Shown here one piece after another: positions 48,787 through 57,552 of a stretch of 64,000 nt of DNA (position 1 is its first letter; each line of letters starts with the position of its first letter). The notes below the pieces were generated by a model. The model searched no databases. It saw nothing but the letters and a program-made list of their open reading frames with translations, and was not told the DNA's origin. The DNA comes from Flavobacterium lipolyticum (GTDB lineage Bacteria; Bacteroidota; Bacteroidia; Flavobacteriales; Flavobacteriaceae): positions 868,001-932,000 of the forward strand of contig NZ_JAJJMN010000001.1 in NCBI RefSeq assembly GCF_020905335.1, written 5' to 3'. The position numbers were made by a program, and so were the translations under genes.

Positions 48787-49053
48787 TTATTTTTTACTAT
48801 TCCACATTTGTCTAACATTATCCATTTTATTAAAATGTTTCGGAAGTTCTTTTCTTATAGTTTCAAATAGAGATATCAAACCTTTTTCTTGTGGCCCCAA
48901 AGTTGATTTCCCTAGGTGTTGGTAAAACACCTTCAAAAATGCATCTGTACCATAAACAGTAAGCTGTTCTAATGCTCTTGCTTCAGATTCTGATAGTTTT
49001 AAAGTAATATTGAACTCCAAGTTCGCATTTGAAATAATATTATTTGTATTCAT
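48787..49053 (-). CDS. Hypothetical phage protein
   Basis: 88 residues: a beta-like start (NLEFNITLKLSESEARAL) and helical remainder (FYQHLGKSTLGPQEKGLISL). KLSESEARALEQL resembles a ribbon-helix-helix-like start, but this is weak. In the early operon, 5 nt from the next gene. Confidence 0.55.
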   Translation of the reverse strand: MNTNNIISNANLEFNITLKLSESEARALEQLTVYGTDAFLKVFYQHLGKSTLGPQEKGLISLFETIRKELPKHFNKMDNVRQMWNSKK

Positions 49054-49057
49054 AATT

Positions 49058-49258
49058 CTAAATTTTAAGGTGTTTGTTTAGATATAATTCTGAGCATTTT
49101 TCGCAAAGACATTCGGTTCGATCATTGTATTTGTCTTCGATCATGGTCCGGCTCAAACACTCGTCTGTCCATCTAAACTCAGATTTACAGTTAATGCATT
49201 TGTAGTATTTAAGAACTGCTTCAACCACAGGAACCGGGTTTTTAAAAACAACTTTCAT
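49058..49258 (-). CDS. Small zinc-ribbon-like protein
   Basis: 66 residues with two Cys pairs: KCINCKSEF and TECLCEKCSEL, a likely zinc ribbon. Coupled (one-base overlap) to the YopX gene upstream. Function unknown. Confidence 0.65.
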   Translation of the reverse strand: MKVVFKNPVPVVEAVLKYYKCINCKSEFRWTDECLSRTMIEDKYNDRTECLCEKCSELYLNKHLKI

Positions 49259-49638
49259 TATTTTACATCAATAAGTAATTCTGGATGTTCATAAATGTTT
49301 CCAACAATTTCACCATGTAAAAAAGCATCTTCACTAAAAAAATCAGAAGGATTATCTTGTCCCGATTCATTAAATCCAGCTAATAAAAACATATAGTTAC
49401 CTTTCGAAAGCCTATAAAATTTACCTCTGTATTTTACAATATCATCTTGACAATATGTTTTCCCATTTTTATCTTTTAGTCCTAAAAACTGCATTAATGT
49501 GCCGAAGCATAATCCAGTCTCGTAAACAAATTGATGAATACTTTTTCCAAGTCCAACCTCTTTAATATCTTGGTCGAAATCATGAAACATCTTTTTACTT
49601 TCCGGATTATACGATCTGAATTGAGGTATTCTAGCCAT
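49258..49638 (-). CDS. YopX family phage protein
   Basis: 126 residues. YopX pattern: FRSYNPESKKMFHDFD, LMQFLGLKDKNGKTYCQDDIV and a GNIYEHPELL end. Widespread in phages, role unknown. Overlaps neighbours at both sides by 1-8 nt. Confidence 0.85.
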   Translation of the reverse strand: MARIPQFRSYNPESKKMFHDFDQDIKEVGLGKSIHQFVYETGLCFGTLMQFLGLKDKNGKTYCQDDIVKYRGKFYRLSKGNYMFLLAGFNESGQDNPSDFFSEDAFLHGEIVGNIYEHPELLIDVK

Positions 49639-50071
49639 GATTTTGCTGTAATTTTAAAATTTCGTAATCTATTTGAGCGGCAGTTAAAGCTCCTGCCTTT
49701 ACAAGTTCTCTAATTCTGTCTTCTGGTGTTGGTTTAAAGGTTTTTTCATCCCATGGCCACGGAAAAGGTGCGGAATCTCTTTGATCAGGATCAACTAAAT
49801 AACAAATTGCTGCATCTGCCAACTCATTTGTTGCATACCATTCCGGATGTTGTTCCTGAACTTCTTTTGTCCATCCTAATTCATTGATCTGTCTCTCACG
49901 CTCAATACTGATCATTTCAACACCAGTTATGGGATTATTATCTAAAAACTCTACTTCGTTCGCTATAAAAGCTTTTACAATCGCTTTTGCATCATCACTT
50001 AATAATTGAGAATTTGATATATTATCAAAAACCTTTTTTAAAATTTCCATATTCTTAATTGTATTTTCCAT
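49631..50071 (-). CDS. Hypothetical phage protein with conserved ERERQ...WPW domain
   Basis: 146 residues from MENTIKNMEILKK. The C-terminal region contains ERERQINELGWTKEVQ, ATNELADAAICYLVD, PFPWPWDE and ELVKAGALTAAQIDYE, a phage-typical domain that I associate with dATP/dGTP pyrophosphohydrolase-like proteins; this link is tentative. It may clean or balance nucleotide pools. A longer start (at 50155) would overlap the upstream gene. Confidence 0.6.
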   Translation of the reverse strand: MENTIKNMEILKKVFDNISNSQLLSDDAKAIVKAFIANEVEFLDNNPITGVEMISIERERQINELGWTKEVQEQHPEWYATNELADAAICYLVDPDQRDSAPFPWPWDEKTFKPTPEDRIRELVKAGALTAAQIDYEILKLQQNHG

Positions 50072-50081
50072 GATTACTTTT

Positions 50082-50360
50082 TTAATATCGTTTTCTGTAA
50101 TTACGTTGAGGTTTGTTGATGTACTTCGACTTTGGCTTATCAAACTCATGGGCACTCTTTAAATGATTAAAAGCTGTTGCTAATTCATTAATGTTAATTT
50201 CATTTAACTCATTGACCTTTTGTAATTGATTTGTTGCACGTTCAAATGCCTGCTGAAAATCAATAAGTGTAACCCCAGCTTCCTTTGCTAACCTTTCCAT
50301 AATTGAAATCAATTTACCCGTGTCGGGGCCGATGGCTATAATTTTAACATCTTCACTCAT
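50082..50360 (-). CDS. Hypothetical phage protein
   Basis: 92 residues from the ATG giving MSEDVKIIAIGPDTGKLI; helical, Asn/Lys-rich C-terminus (KSKYINKPQRNYRKRY). Overlaps the upstream gene by 8 nt. Not recognised. Confidence 0.55.
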   Translation of the reverse strand: MSEDVKIIAIGPDTGKLISIMERLAKEAGVTLIDFQQAFERATNQLQKVNELNEININELATAFNHLKSAHEFDKPKSKYINKPQRNYRKRY

Positions 50361-50697
50361 TTTCAAGCACTTTAAGTTTGTCTTTTAATTCAGTTATTTT
50401 TGAAGTATTTCTCGCTATAACTTTATTGGCTGAGTTAATGCTTTCATTGGCCGAAACAATATCGCCTTCCGCCTCTTCAAGTTCAATCTGAAGATCTTCT
50501 ATTTCACTTTCAAGTTCAACAATGGTCTGTTCCTTTTCACCACATTCTGGGCAAATAACAGTTCTAGGATACCATTTTTCAGAACCTACTCCATCGTTGA
50601 GGTCAAACCAGTTATCACATTTCTGGCAAGGTGTTGGCATCTCCATATCATCAAATTCAGAATGTTCATATTCAAATTCACCGTCTATAAATTCCAT
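50353..50697 (-). CDS. Zinc-finger plus coiled-coil protein
   Basis: 114 residues: acidic N-terminus, CQKCDNWFDL and CPECGE (two CxxC pairs, rubredoxin-like zinc site), then a long coiled coil (about 60-114: VELESEIEDLQIELEEAEGD, NTSKITELKDKLKVLE). Function unknown; probably a nucleic-acid-linked adapter. Confidence 0.65.
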   Translation of the reverse strand: MEFIDGEFEYEHSEFDDMEMPTPCQKCDNWFDLNDGVGSEKWYPRTVICPECGEKEQTIVELESEIEDLQIELEEAEGDIVSANESINSANKVIARNTSKITELKDKLKVLENE

Positions 50698-50701
50698 ACT
50701 T

Positions 50702-51235
50702 CTAAAATTTAAAGTTAATTTCTACTACTTTTTTTGGTTTCAAATCTCCTTTCAAGTAAAGAGGATGCTTAGGAGTTCCATCGTTTGAAAATTCGATATA
50801 GTGCAAATTTTCAATACCCTTCAATGGTCTATAATTGCTACTCATTTTTTTTTCAAGCTTACTTAAAATAGGAGAATTGCCCCATGCAACTACAACACTC
50901 TCGCATAAGGAAGCCATTTTATCAAGCCAGTACTTATTATCGACTCCAATTATATTTTCAGAAGTCAAAAGACTTTTAGGATCAGTTGCACGGTATGCGA
51001 ATAAATTCCCAATATACAATCCACCAAAACCCCAACTTTTAGCAAAACCTACACATCTACGAATTGTCGGATCATCATAAGTTGCATCAGCTGTAGACGG
51101 ATTAAGCATGATAAACATTACTAATGGCTTAGAATCATCCCATTTTCGAAATAAAGTGTATCTGAATTTTTCGCATTTAGAAATAACAGCGTTTCGGGTT
51201 GAATCAACTTTACTATCATATAGCGGTAATTCCAT
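50702..51235 (-). CDS. DUF1643 family protein
   Basis: 177 residues. DUF1643 hallmarks: RYTLFRKWD, MFIMLNPSTADATYDDPTIRRC, KSWGFGGLYIGNLFAYRATDP and VVVAWGN. Found in phages and mobile DNA; function unassigned. It follows the sliding-clamp gene's terminator, so it may have its own promoter. Confidence 0.85.
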   Translation of the reverse strand: MELPLYDSKVDSTRNAVISKCEKFRYTLFRKWDDSKPLVMFIMLNPSTADATYDDPTIRRCVGFAKSWGFGGLYIGNLFAYRATDPKSLLTSENIIGVDNKYWLDKMASLCESVVVAWGNSPILSKLEKKMSSNYRPLKGIENLHYIEFSNDGTPKHPLYLKGDLKPKKVVEINFKF

Positions 51236-51257
51236 AATTGTATGATTTAACAGTTAA

Positions 51258-51282
51258 TAAAAAACCGCCCTAATTAGGGCGG
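51258..51282 (-). terminator. Intrinsic terminator after the phage sliding clamp gene
   Basis: CCGCCCTA and TAGGGCGG pair as a strong GC-rich stem; on the minus strand a run of T follows (51264-51259). Confidence 0.88.
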
Positions 51283-51292
51283 CAGTAAGTGT

Positions 51293-52408
51293 TTACGAAA
51301 TAAGTGTTGGCATGATGAGCATCAGAGTACTCTCTTCTTCAGATTCACCATCGACCGGCGTAATTATAGCTGCTCGATTTGGATGCGAAAACTCAAAATT
51401 TATTTCCTCACATGATAAATTACTGATCATTTCTAACAGGTATTTTGAATTAAAACCTATTCGAGTGTCATCGCCTTTGTAGCTGCAGGTTAAACGTTCA
51501 TTTGCTTTGTTTGAGTAATCTATATCCTCTGCAGACAAATGGATCTCATTTCCGTTAAATCCTAAAACAAGCTGTTTGGTTGTTTTGTTGGAAAAAATGG
51601 CAACACATTTTACAGAACTTGAAAGTGTTGATCTGTTTATTAGTGCCTTATTTGGATTATCTACTGGGATTACCGCTGCGTAATTTGGGTATTTTCCATC
51701 CACAAGTCGACAAATAACTACATAAGCTTCAAAACTGAAAATTGCATTTGTCTGATTAAATGAAATGTCAACGTCGATATCCAGTGAAGAAAGGATTCCT
51801 TTTAAAACGTTCAAAGGTTTCTTTGGCACAATAAAATCAATCGGCTCTGGCATTACAACATCCCTTCGCGTATACCTTACCATCTTATGCGCATCTGTCG
51901 CAACAAAGTTTAATCCGGAAGCAGTAAACTGAAATAAAACCCCCATCATAATCGGCCGTAAATCGTCGGTACCGGTTGCAAAAACTGTTTTACTTACAGC
52001 CTTTGCAATAACTTTTGAGTTTAGTTTTACAGACTGAGCATTTTCAATTAAAACCGGTTTTGGAAATTCTTTTGCCGGAGAATAAGCAATTGAATAAATT
52101 CCGGATACTGAGGTAATGTCGATTGTGCTGTTCACCAAAACAGATAGCGCTAATGGCTGATCCGGAAATGATTTTAAAATGTCAATCAGCATTCTGGCCG
52201 GTACCGCAATAGCACCTCGATCAGTTGAGGTAATTTCCATTGTAGAACTAATTGTTGTTTCGAGATCTGAAGCGGTAATCTTCAATTGATTTCCATCAAT
52301 ATCAAATAAAAAGCAGTCCAGAATTGGAAGAGTATTTGATGAATTGATTACGCCCACCAATACCAATAGTTTTTCTAGTAAATTTTTACTGTTTAATGTT
52401 AGAGTCAT
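51293..52408 (-). CDS. dnaN: DNA polymerase III beta subunit (phage sliding clamp)
   Basis: 371 residues, typical DnaN length. Three-domain clamp signatures: SNTLPILDCFLFDIDGNQL, ASDLETTISS, SGLNFVATDAHKMVRYTR, FSFEAYVVICRLVDGKYPNY, LSAEDIDYSNKANE and the C-terminal LMLIMPTLIS. It clamps a polymerase to DNA; a phage copy could recruit the host replicase to phage DNA or support a replication takeover. Lies in the early operon between the C5 methyltransferase and DUF1643 genes, with its own terminator. Confidence 0.9.
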   Translation of the reverse strand: MTLTLNSKNLLEKLLVLVGVINSSNTLPILDCFLFDIDGNQLKITASDLETTISSTMEITSTDRGAIAVPARMLIDILKSFPDQPLALSVLVNSTIDITSVSGIYSIAYSPAKEFPKPVLIENAQSVKLNSKVIAKAVSKTVFATGTDDLRPIMMGVLFQFTASGLNFVATDAHKMVRYTRRDVVMPEPIDFIVPKKPLNVLKGILSSLDIDVDISFNQTNAIFSFEAYVVICRLVDGKYPNYAAVIPVDNPNKALINRSTLSSSVKCVAIFSNKTTKQLVLGFNGNEIHLSAEDIDYSNKANERLTCSYKGDDTRIGFNSKYLLEMISNLSCEEINFEFSHPNRAAIITPVDGESEEESTLMLIMPTLIS

Positions 52409-52483
52409 AAGTTTTTAATTTTAGTTAAATATTGTTTTGTGTGTTTAAATTTTTGATAACATGAGTTAAGTTCTACCGGTACG

Positions 52484-53956
52484 TTAAGCTGCAGTTTCTA
52501 ATAGATATTGTTCTAACGTATCATAAGTACATTTTGAAATAGCTTTTGCTTGCCAAACGTCGACAGCATTTCCAATTTGCTTTTTCTGATGCTTTTGGTT
52601 ACCATATAATTTGTAATGTTTTGGAAACCCTTGAATCTGCAATAATTCCGGTATCTGCATCATTCTCATTTTAATATCTACAATTCCATATTCTCCCATT
52701 ATTGCCTTTAGGATATACAATGGAGCTTTGTCTTGTCTTGCTATTATAGTTGGGGAAGATTTATCAATGGATGTGGTATGACCACCGTGAGAAGGATTTA
52801 AAATAAACGTCAGAATATTTTGTTTTGGGTTGCAGGTTACAGCTCCGGACGGTTTATCAATTGATGAGAGGTGCCCAGTCTTATACTGATTAAAGATCAG
52901 CTGAATAATAGCAAATCTATCATTACATGTTACAGTTCCAGATGTCTTATTTATCGAACTATAATTATCTCCAGTACCATAATATTTAAAAATGAAAGTA
53001 GATTCATTCTCTTTAATAGCTTTTGCGATACCCTTTGCAATAACGTCCAATGTATTATTGGCGAGCGGTTTTTTCCTATCAAAAATACTTTTGCCCTCAT
53101 CTTCTAAATTAAGCACTTCTTTTACAGCCTTCCATTTATCCATTGGAAAAAGTGTACTTTCTATTTGATCCTTTGTATGAGTTTGTTCTGGCCATGCCAC
53201 AGGATATCCTTTTGACACAAATTGAACAAATAGACGTTCCCGGGACTGATATGAACCATAATTTGCAGCGTTAAGGACTTTGTGGTCATTTTTGAAACCG
53301 AATGATTCAATTTTTTTTATCCATCGTATATAGTCTTTTCCAGCAGTTCTCGATTCCGGTTTTCCATTCTCATCAAGTGGCCCCCAAGACATAAACTCTC
53401 GAACATTCTCAATCCAAAACGAAACTAGGTTCAAATGTTCCAAATACATTGGCATGTGATCAGCTAAACTTCTACTATCAGCGTCTCTTGCTTGACCTCC
53501 CTTAGCTTTACTGTAATTTGTACATTCTAAACTTGCCCACAGTTTTAATTTTGAATTTGGAAATGCTCTTTGAAGTTTCTCTGCAAAATATCTCAATTTT
53601 ATAACTACTTTAAAATCTCGAATATCTTCTCTAAAATGTAAAGTATGAGGGTGGTTTCTGGCGTGTGCTGCAAGTGCAAAAAAATCATGATTTACACATG
53701 AGGCAACAATTGATTTAGTTCCAGAATGATGAATTCCTGTTGAGGTACCACCAGCACCACAAAATAAATCGAACCAAAAGAGAATGAAATCATTTACATC
53801 GTGAATAGTTTTAACATATGTTATAAATATTGAAATCTGCATATTTAAAACTGCTCGCTCACGAAAAGTAAAATGATTTTTTAATAGATCATTTGTTCGT
53901 TGTTTATGACGCCTTTTTTGTAAAGGCTTTCTGTTTTTAAGCGCTGATGTTGTCAT
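52484..53956 (-). CDS. dcm: DNA (cytosine-5)-methyltransferase
   Basis: 490 residues. Motif I FDLFCGAGGTSTG (residues 62-74), catalytic loop ASLECTNYSK with C145 (preceding residue Glu instead of Pro), ENV motif WIENVREF (181-188), motif VIII QSRERLF, motif X QIGNAVDVWQ. Between VIII and X there are three copies of an about 31-residue unit with SINKTSGTVTCN, SIDKPSGAVTCN and SIDKSSPTIIAR. Protects phage DNA from host restriction or modifies it. The first about 55 residues before motif I are unusual; a start at 53842 (MQISIFITYV) is possible. Overlaps the upstream gene by 20 nt. Confidence 0.88.
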   Translation of the reverse strand: MTTSALKNRKPLQKRRHKQRTNDLLKNHFTFRERAVLNMQISIFITYVKTIHDVNDFILFWFDLFCGAGGTSTGIHHSGTKSIVASCVNHDFFALAAHARNHPHTLHFREDIRDFKVVIKLRYFAEKLQRAFPNSKLKLWASLECTNYSKAKGGQARDADSRSLADHMPMYLEHLNLVSFWIENVREFMSWGPLDENGKPESRTAGKDYIRWIKKIESFGFKNDHKVLNAANYGSYQSRERLFVQFVSKGYPVAWPEQTHTKDQIESTLFPMDKWKAVKEVLNLEDEGKSIFDRKKPLANNTLDVIAKGIAKAIKENESTFIFKYYGTGDNYSSINKTSGTVTCNDRFAIIQLIFNQYKTGHLSSIDKPSGAVTCNPKQNILTFILNPSHGGHTTSIDKSSPTIIARQDKAPLYILKAIMGEYGIVDIKMRMMQIPELLQIQGFPKHYKLYGNQKHQKKQIGNAVDVWQAKAISKCTYDTLEQYLLETAA

Positions 53957-56534
53957 ATTCTAAATCAAATAAGGTTGGGACATTCTGTTTTAGTTCCTCT
54001 GATTTTAGGTAATTGGCACCATCCAAAAAGTAAGTTGGATTAAGTTCAATTCCATATCCGCGACGGTTCTTTTTTATAGCTCGAAGTGGTACCGTCATTA
54101 GTCCACCGAAATAATCCAAAACAAGATCTCCCGGATTACTCATTTGTTCAATAACTCGATCAGCAATATCAAACTGCATCGGACAGATATGCATTTCTTT
54201 ACCCAAACTCCACTGAGAACCATTCAAAGTCCTCATTCTTGTAATATCAGTCCATACTTCTGGCGACCAACTCTGCGGCTGTAGTAACATAAATCCTGAA
54301 GGTAACTTCCCTTGAATCTCAAGATTTTCTGCAATCTTAACTACCTGTTCAAAATCCCAAACTTCATTTATACTGTAGCTTCTAAAAAGTTTAAATATTT
54401 GATCCGCTTCAAGTTTAGCAACCTCATCAGGAATTAAAAGTCTCTCTCCGGAACTACGAGTGTAACCGTGAGCATCCATTTGCCAGCGGGCTCTTGAATA
54501 TCCATTGTTATTGAATTCACTACTATTTTTATCAAACTCTCGCTTTTCTTTTACCACCGGAATATCTGCATATGCATTTGTGCTATCACTTGGCGGCTTG
54601 CGGAAATAGAGAAGATATTCCGGCATCCCGACCCCCATCTTTGAACCATCTTTACATTGTTCAGTCCATCCCAAGCGATAGGTTTGATTATTTTCGCGAA
54701 CAACATCTGTTACAATTGTTTTCATTCCCATGTATTCAAAACCATGTTTACGATAATGATTTACAGTGTCAATATGGAAAGGATAAACAGTTTGAAACCC
54801 CAACCCAGACAATCCACCAGGTATAATTCTATCCTTAACATGAATTGCTGCAATTCTACCCGGCTGTAGTACTCTAAAAGCTTCAGGCGTTGAATAATCC
54901 ATTTGATTAAAAAATTCCTCAGTATTTGATGAATGACCATAATCTGCATAGTTTGGCGAATACTCATATTGATTTGCAAAAGGTATTGATGTAAGTATCA
55001 AACCAACTGAATCGGATTCAATAAGTGGTAGTTCCTTTATGTTGTCATTTTGTACAGCTGTGTAATTTTTACCTTTGATCTCAATTCTTTCAACTCCTAT
55101 CTTTCTGGATAAATGTTGAGCCATTGCAGATTGAGATAATCCATATTCTTTGATAATGTTCGTCATTTTAATTACCATTAAGTTGTGTTGTTTCCATTTT
55201 CGTTCAAGTTGTTTCCTGATCTCTCTTTCGGCTTCAGTATAGATTAAATCAATTCGGACTGTTCCGGTTTGCCCAAATCTTAAAAGCCTGTGTATCGACT
55301 GTATAAAATCATTGAATTTGAAGCCTATGCCCAAGTATATTGCCCATGAGCAATGTTTCTGAAGATTCGTTCCGGACCCTAACATTGAAGGTTTTCCGGC
55401 TAATTCTTGTAACTCACCATTCGAAAAGTTCAAAACAATCTCTTCTCTTAATTCTAGTTTTTGACTTCCAAAAACAGATTTACAACTGGGAATTGACTTT
55501 TCAATTAGTTTCCTTTCGTCTTCCAAATCATGCCATAAAATTCGATGAGCTGAAATGTCTTCACTTCGCAATTCAAGCATTTTGCTTACTCGATCCTTAA
55601 GACTTTTTCTTTTTTCTTTTGCAGAACCTTCCAAGCCAATAGCTACTTCATTGTACATTTGAAACTGGCCACGTTTGTCATTTCCAGCATCGGCATGATC
55701 TGAAGCAATTTCGTGCCATCTAATATCTAAGGGAGGCAAAATATATCCTGCATCATCATTCTGGTTACCGGTGATATCTGAAGGTTTAGAAACAAATAAA
55801 GCCCAGGAAGAAACCCACAACCAAAACTCTTCTTCTTTATGTGAATGAAGTGTCAATTTATCAGCTTTTGTACTATCTCTTTTGAAAAACCTTGTTTTAG
55901 CCTGGCTAACATCCATAACTCCCAAAAAGTCAGCGTATGCTAGTAATTCAATGTAATCGTTTGGTGAAGGGGTAGCGGTAGCAACAAACCGATAAGGAAC
56001 ACATTCAGTTCCCCGGCGATCTCCATTAGGTCCCGCATCACCAGTAAATAATCTCATAAATTCTCGAAATGTTTTAGAGCCACCCAAACCGCGCAAAATT
56101 GAAGCCTCATCTAAGCTGGCAACTTGAAACAATCTAGGGTCTAATTTTCCATCCCGAACAGTTTCATAATTGGTAATATAAATTCCAGTTTCGGAAGCGT
56201 CTTCGATTCTCCGGATGAATTTTGGCCCGGCATCCCATCCAAGAATATTAACAGCATCTTTTGAAAACTCAGCCCGAACACCCAAGGGAGCAATGATCAA
56301 TCCACGACCTCCAGTTTTAAGTAACGTGCACCTGATTGCTTCCAATTGAGTTACTGTTTTATGAAGGCCAAACGAAGCAAAACACGCGCGGCGCCCCCCT
56401 TCAACGAGCCATTTCACCATAAGTTTGTTATGATTTTTAAGCTTCGGATTGATATCGGAAAGATCTAATTCAAATCCTTCTTTTTGAGCTATTCTAATTT
56501 TTGATTGCAGAAATTCATCATACGGCTTTATCAT
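53937..56534 (-). CDS. SF2 helicase - DNA methyltransferase fusion
   Basis: 865 residues. N-terminal SF2 (SNF2-like) half (1-450): Walker A region FASFGLHKT (His replaces the usual Gly before Lys59), DEAS (142-145), VATATPSPND (motif III), motif VI QSIHRLLRFGQTG (412-424). C-terminal half (490-865): amino-methyltransferase with TSIPF (515-519) at the DPPY position and a motif-I/FxGxG-like LVLDYFGGL followed by GYGIELNPTYF. A single polypeptide couples remodelling with adenine-N6 or cytosine-N4 methylation. Such phage fusions exist, but the P-loop variant is notable. Confidence 0.83.
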   Translation of the reverse strand: MIKPYDEFLQSKIRIAQKEGFELDLSDINPKLKNHNKLMVKWLVEGGRRACFASFGLHKTVTQLEAIRCTLLKTGGRGLIIAPLGVRAEFSKDAVNILGWDAGPKFIRRIEDASETGIYITNYETVRDGKLDPRLFQVASLDEASILRGLGGSKTFREFMRLFTGDAGPNGDRRGTECVPYRFVATATPSPNDYIELLAYADFLGVMDVSQAKTRFFKRDSTKADKLTLHSHKEEEFWLWVSSWALFVSKPSDITGNQNDDAGYILPPLDIRWHEIASDHADAGNDKRGQFQMYNEVAIGLEGSAKEKRKSLKDRVSKMLELRSEDISAHRILWHDLEDERKLIEKSIPSCKSVFGSQKLELREEIVLNFSNGELQELAGKPSMLGSGTNLQKHCSWAIYLGIGFKFNDFIQSIHRLLRFGQTGTVRIDLIYTEAEREIRKQLERKWKQHNLMVIKMTNIIKEYGLSQSAMAQHLSRKIGVERIEIKGKNYTAVQNDNIKELPLIESDSVGLILTSIPFANQYEYSPNYADYGHSSNTEEFFNQMDYSTPEAFRVLQPGRIAAIHVKDRIIPGGLSGLGFQTVYPFHIDTVNHYRKHGFEYMGMKTIVTDVVRENNQTYRLGWTEQCKDGSKMGVGMPEYLLYFRKPPSDSTNAYADIPVVKEKREFDKNSSEFNNNGYSRARWQMDAHGYTRSSGERLLIPDEVAKLEADQIFKLFRSYSINEVWDFEQVVKIAENLEIQGKLPSGFMLLQPQSWSPEVWTDITRMRTLNGSQWSLGKEMHICPMQFDIADRVIEQMSNPGDLVLDYFGGLMTVPLRAIKKNRRGYGIELNPTYFLDGANYLKSEELKQNVPTLFDLEYDNISA

Positions 56535-56772
56535 GGTTTGGTGTTTTTTTGAAGTAATAGATCTTATTTCCGTTTGGCAACTCCTTAACCTCTTTGGGCT
56601 TTTGATCGCATTTTAAAAAGGAGATTAGCTTTTCATAAGCGTTGATCTCACTTTCACCTTTCATTTCTATATCCGTTTTAGTTGGAGTGTATATTGTTGT
56701 TTTTGCGATCCAAACACTTTTAACTATTTTTTCGGTTTCGATTTTTTCTATGTTTAATTTCTCTAAACTCAT
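56518..56772 (-). CDS. Hypothetical phage protein
   Basis: 84 residues from the ATG giving MSLEKLNIEKIETEKI; Lys/Glu-rich, alternating charge, with KPKEVKELPNGNKIYYFKKT at the end. Overlaps the helicase-methyltransferase gene by 17 nt. Not recognised. Confidence 0.5.
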   Translation of the reverse strand: MSLEKLNIEKIETEKIVKSVWIAKTTIYTPTKTDIEMKGESEINAYEKLISFLKCDQKPKEVKELPNGNKIYYFKKTPNHDKAV

Positions 56773-56811
56773 GTAGATTATTTTCAAGGGTTATTTTAAT
56801 TAGTTAGCAAT

Positions 56812-56836
56812 AAAAAAGCTCTCAAATGAGAGCCTG
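56812..56836 (-). terminator. Intrinsic terminator after the resolvase gene
   Basis: GCTCTCA and TGAGAGC pair around a short loop on the minus strand, followed by T6. It separates the resolvase unit from the helicase-methyltransferase unit. Confidence 0.8.
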
Positions 56837-56840
56837 TAAA

Positions 56841-57278
56841 TTATCTTCCATAAATTAGCATGAAAGCGTCGCGCTGTTCCTGATTGGTCCGACCTGTAAA
56901 TCCAGTAATTTCTTTGAAGTAATTGTTTGAAATTTTGTGCTGAGTCGGCTTAACTTTATAATGTGTTATTTTTAAATACTCACACATTTCGACTATCTTT
57001 TTTGCAGTCTCGAAATTTGCTCCAGTATGTTCCCCGATTTTAGAATTAAAAGCCGCGGACCGGTCGTGTCTTTTATGCCAATTCGATTTGTTTAAAAACC
57101 CACATTCAACATATACTTCCAATTCTGGAAACTGGCTTTTCTTTTCTTTAAAATAATCAAACAATTCGAAGAATGTTAGATTATCAAGCTGCAGCTGGTT
57201 TGCGTTTAAAAAAGCTACTCCAGACTTGTCGACATCCGGATCAATTCCGATGAGGTATTTTTCTTTTGATCTACTCAC
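56841..57278 (-). CDS. RuvC-like Holliday junction resolvase
   Basis: 145 residues with RNase-H-like fold: LIGIDPDVDKSGVAFL (first catalytic Asp), VYVECGF (Glu), and NQEQRDAFMLIYG at the end (acidic residues). Length fits phage RuvC-type resolvases that cut branched recombination or packaging intermediates. Overlaps the upstream gene by 8 nt. Confidence 0.8.
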   Translation of the reverse strand: MSRSKEKYLIGIDPDVDKSGVAFLNANQLQLDNLTFFELFDYFKEKKSQFPELEVYVECGFLNKSNWHKRHDRSAAFNSKIGEHTGANFETAKKIVEMCEYLKITHYKVKPTQHKISNNYFKEITGFTGRTNQEQRDAFMLIYGR

Positions 57279-57552
57279 GGTTTAAATTATTTGCTTTGGG
57301 TATAGATCCTGTATTTTCTTCGCTTAGTTTTTTAAGAGCTGAATTAATTGCTGTATCAATTCCTGTGAATGGCCTTAAAGTCAAACCAACATCAGATAAT
57401 GCCACTGGCATTTGCGTTTCCAGATATTCAAGTCCTAATTTTCCAAGATTGTTTTTTATTTCAATCAATTTCTCTATGATTTCATTTTTTACCATTTTAC
57501 ATTGTTCTAAAGTTAGATTTGCTTTGACGAGTTTCGAAGTAACATGGTTCAT
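57271..57552 (-). CDS. Hypothetical phage protein
   Basis: 93 residues, helical N-terminus (LVKANLTLEQCKMVKNEIIE), one Cys; not recognised. Coupled on both sides (4-nt overlap with the loader gene, 8 nt with the resolvase gene), so part of the replication/recombination operon. Confidence 0.55.
   Translation of the reverse strand: MNHVTSKLVKANLTLEQCKMVKNEIIEKLIEIKNNLGKLGLEYLETQMPVALSDVGLTLRPFTGIDTAINSALKKLSEENTGSIPKANNLNRE

Noticed and set aside
54572..54869. Plus-strand ORFs within the helicase-methyltransferase gene
   Set aside because: Antisense shadows with no motif or start context.
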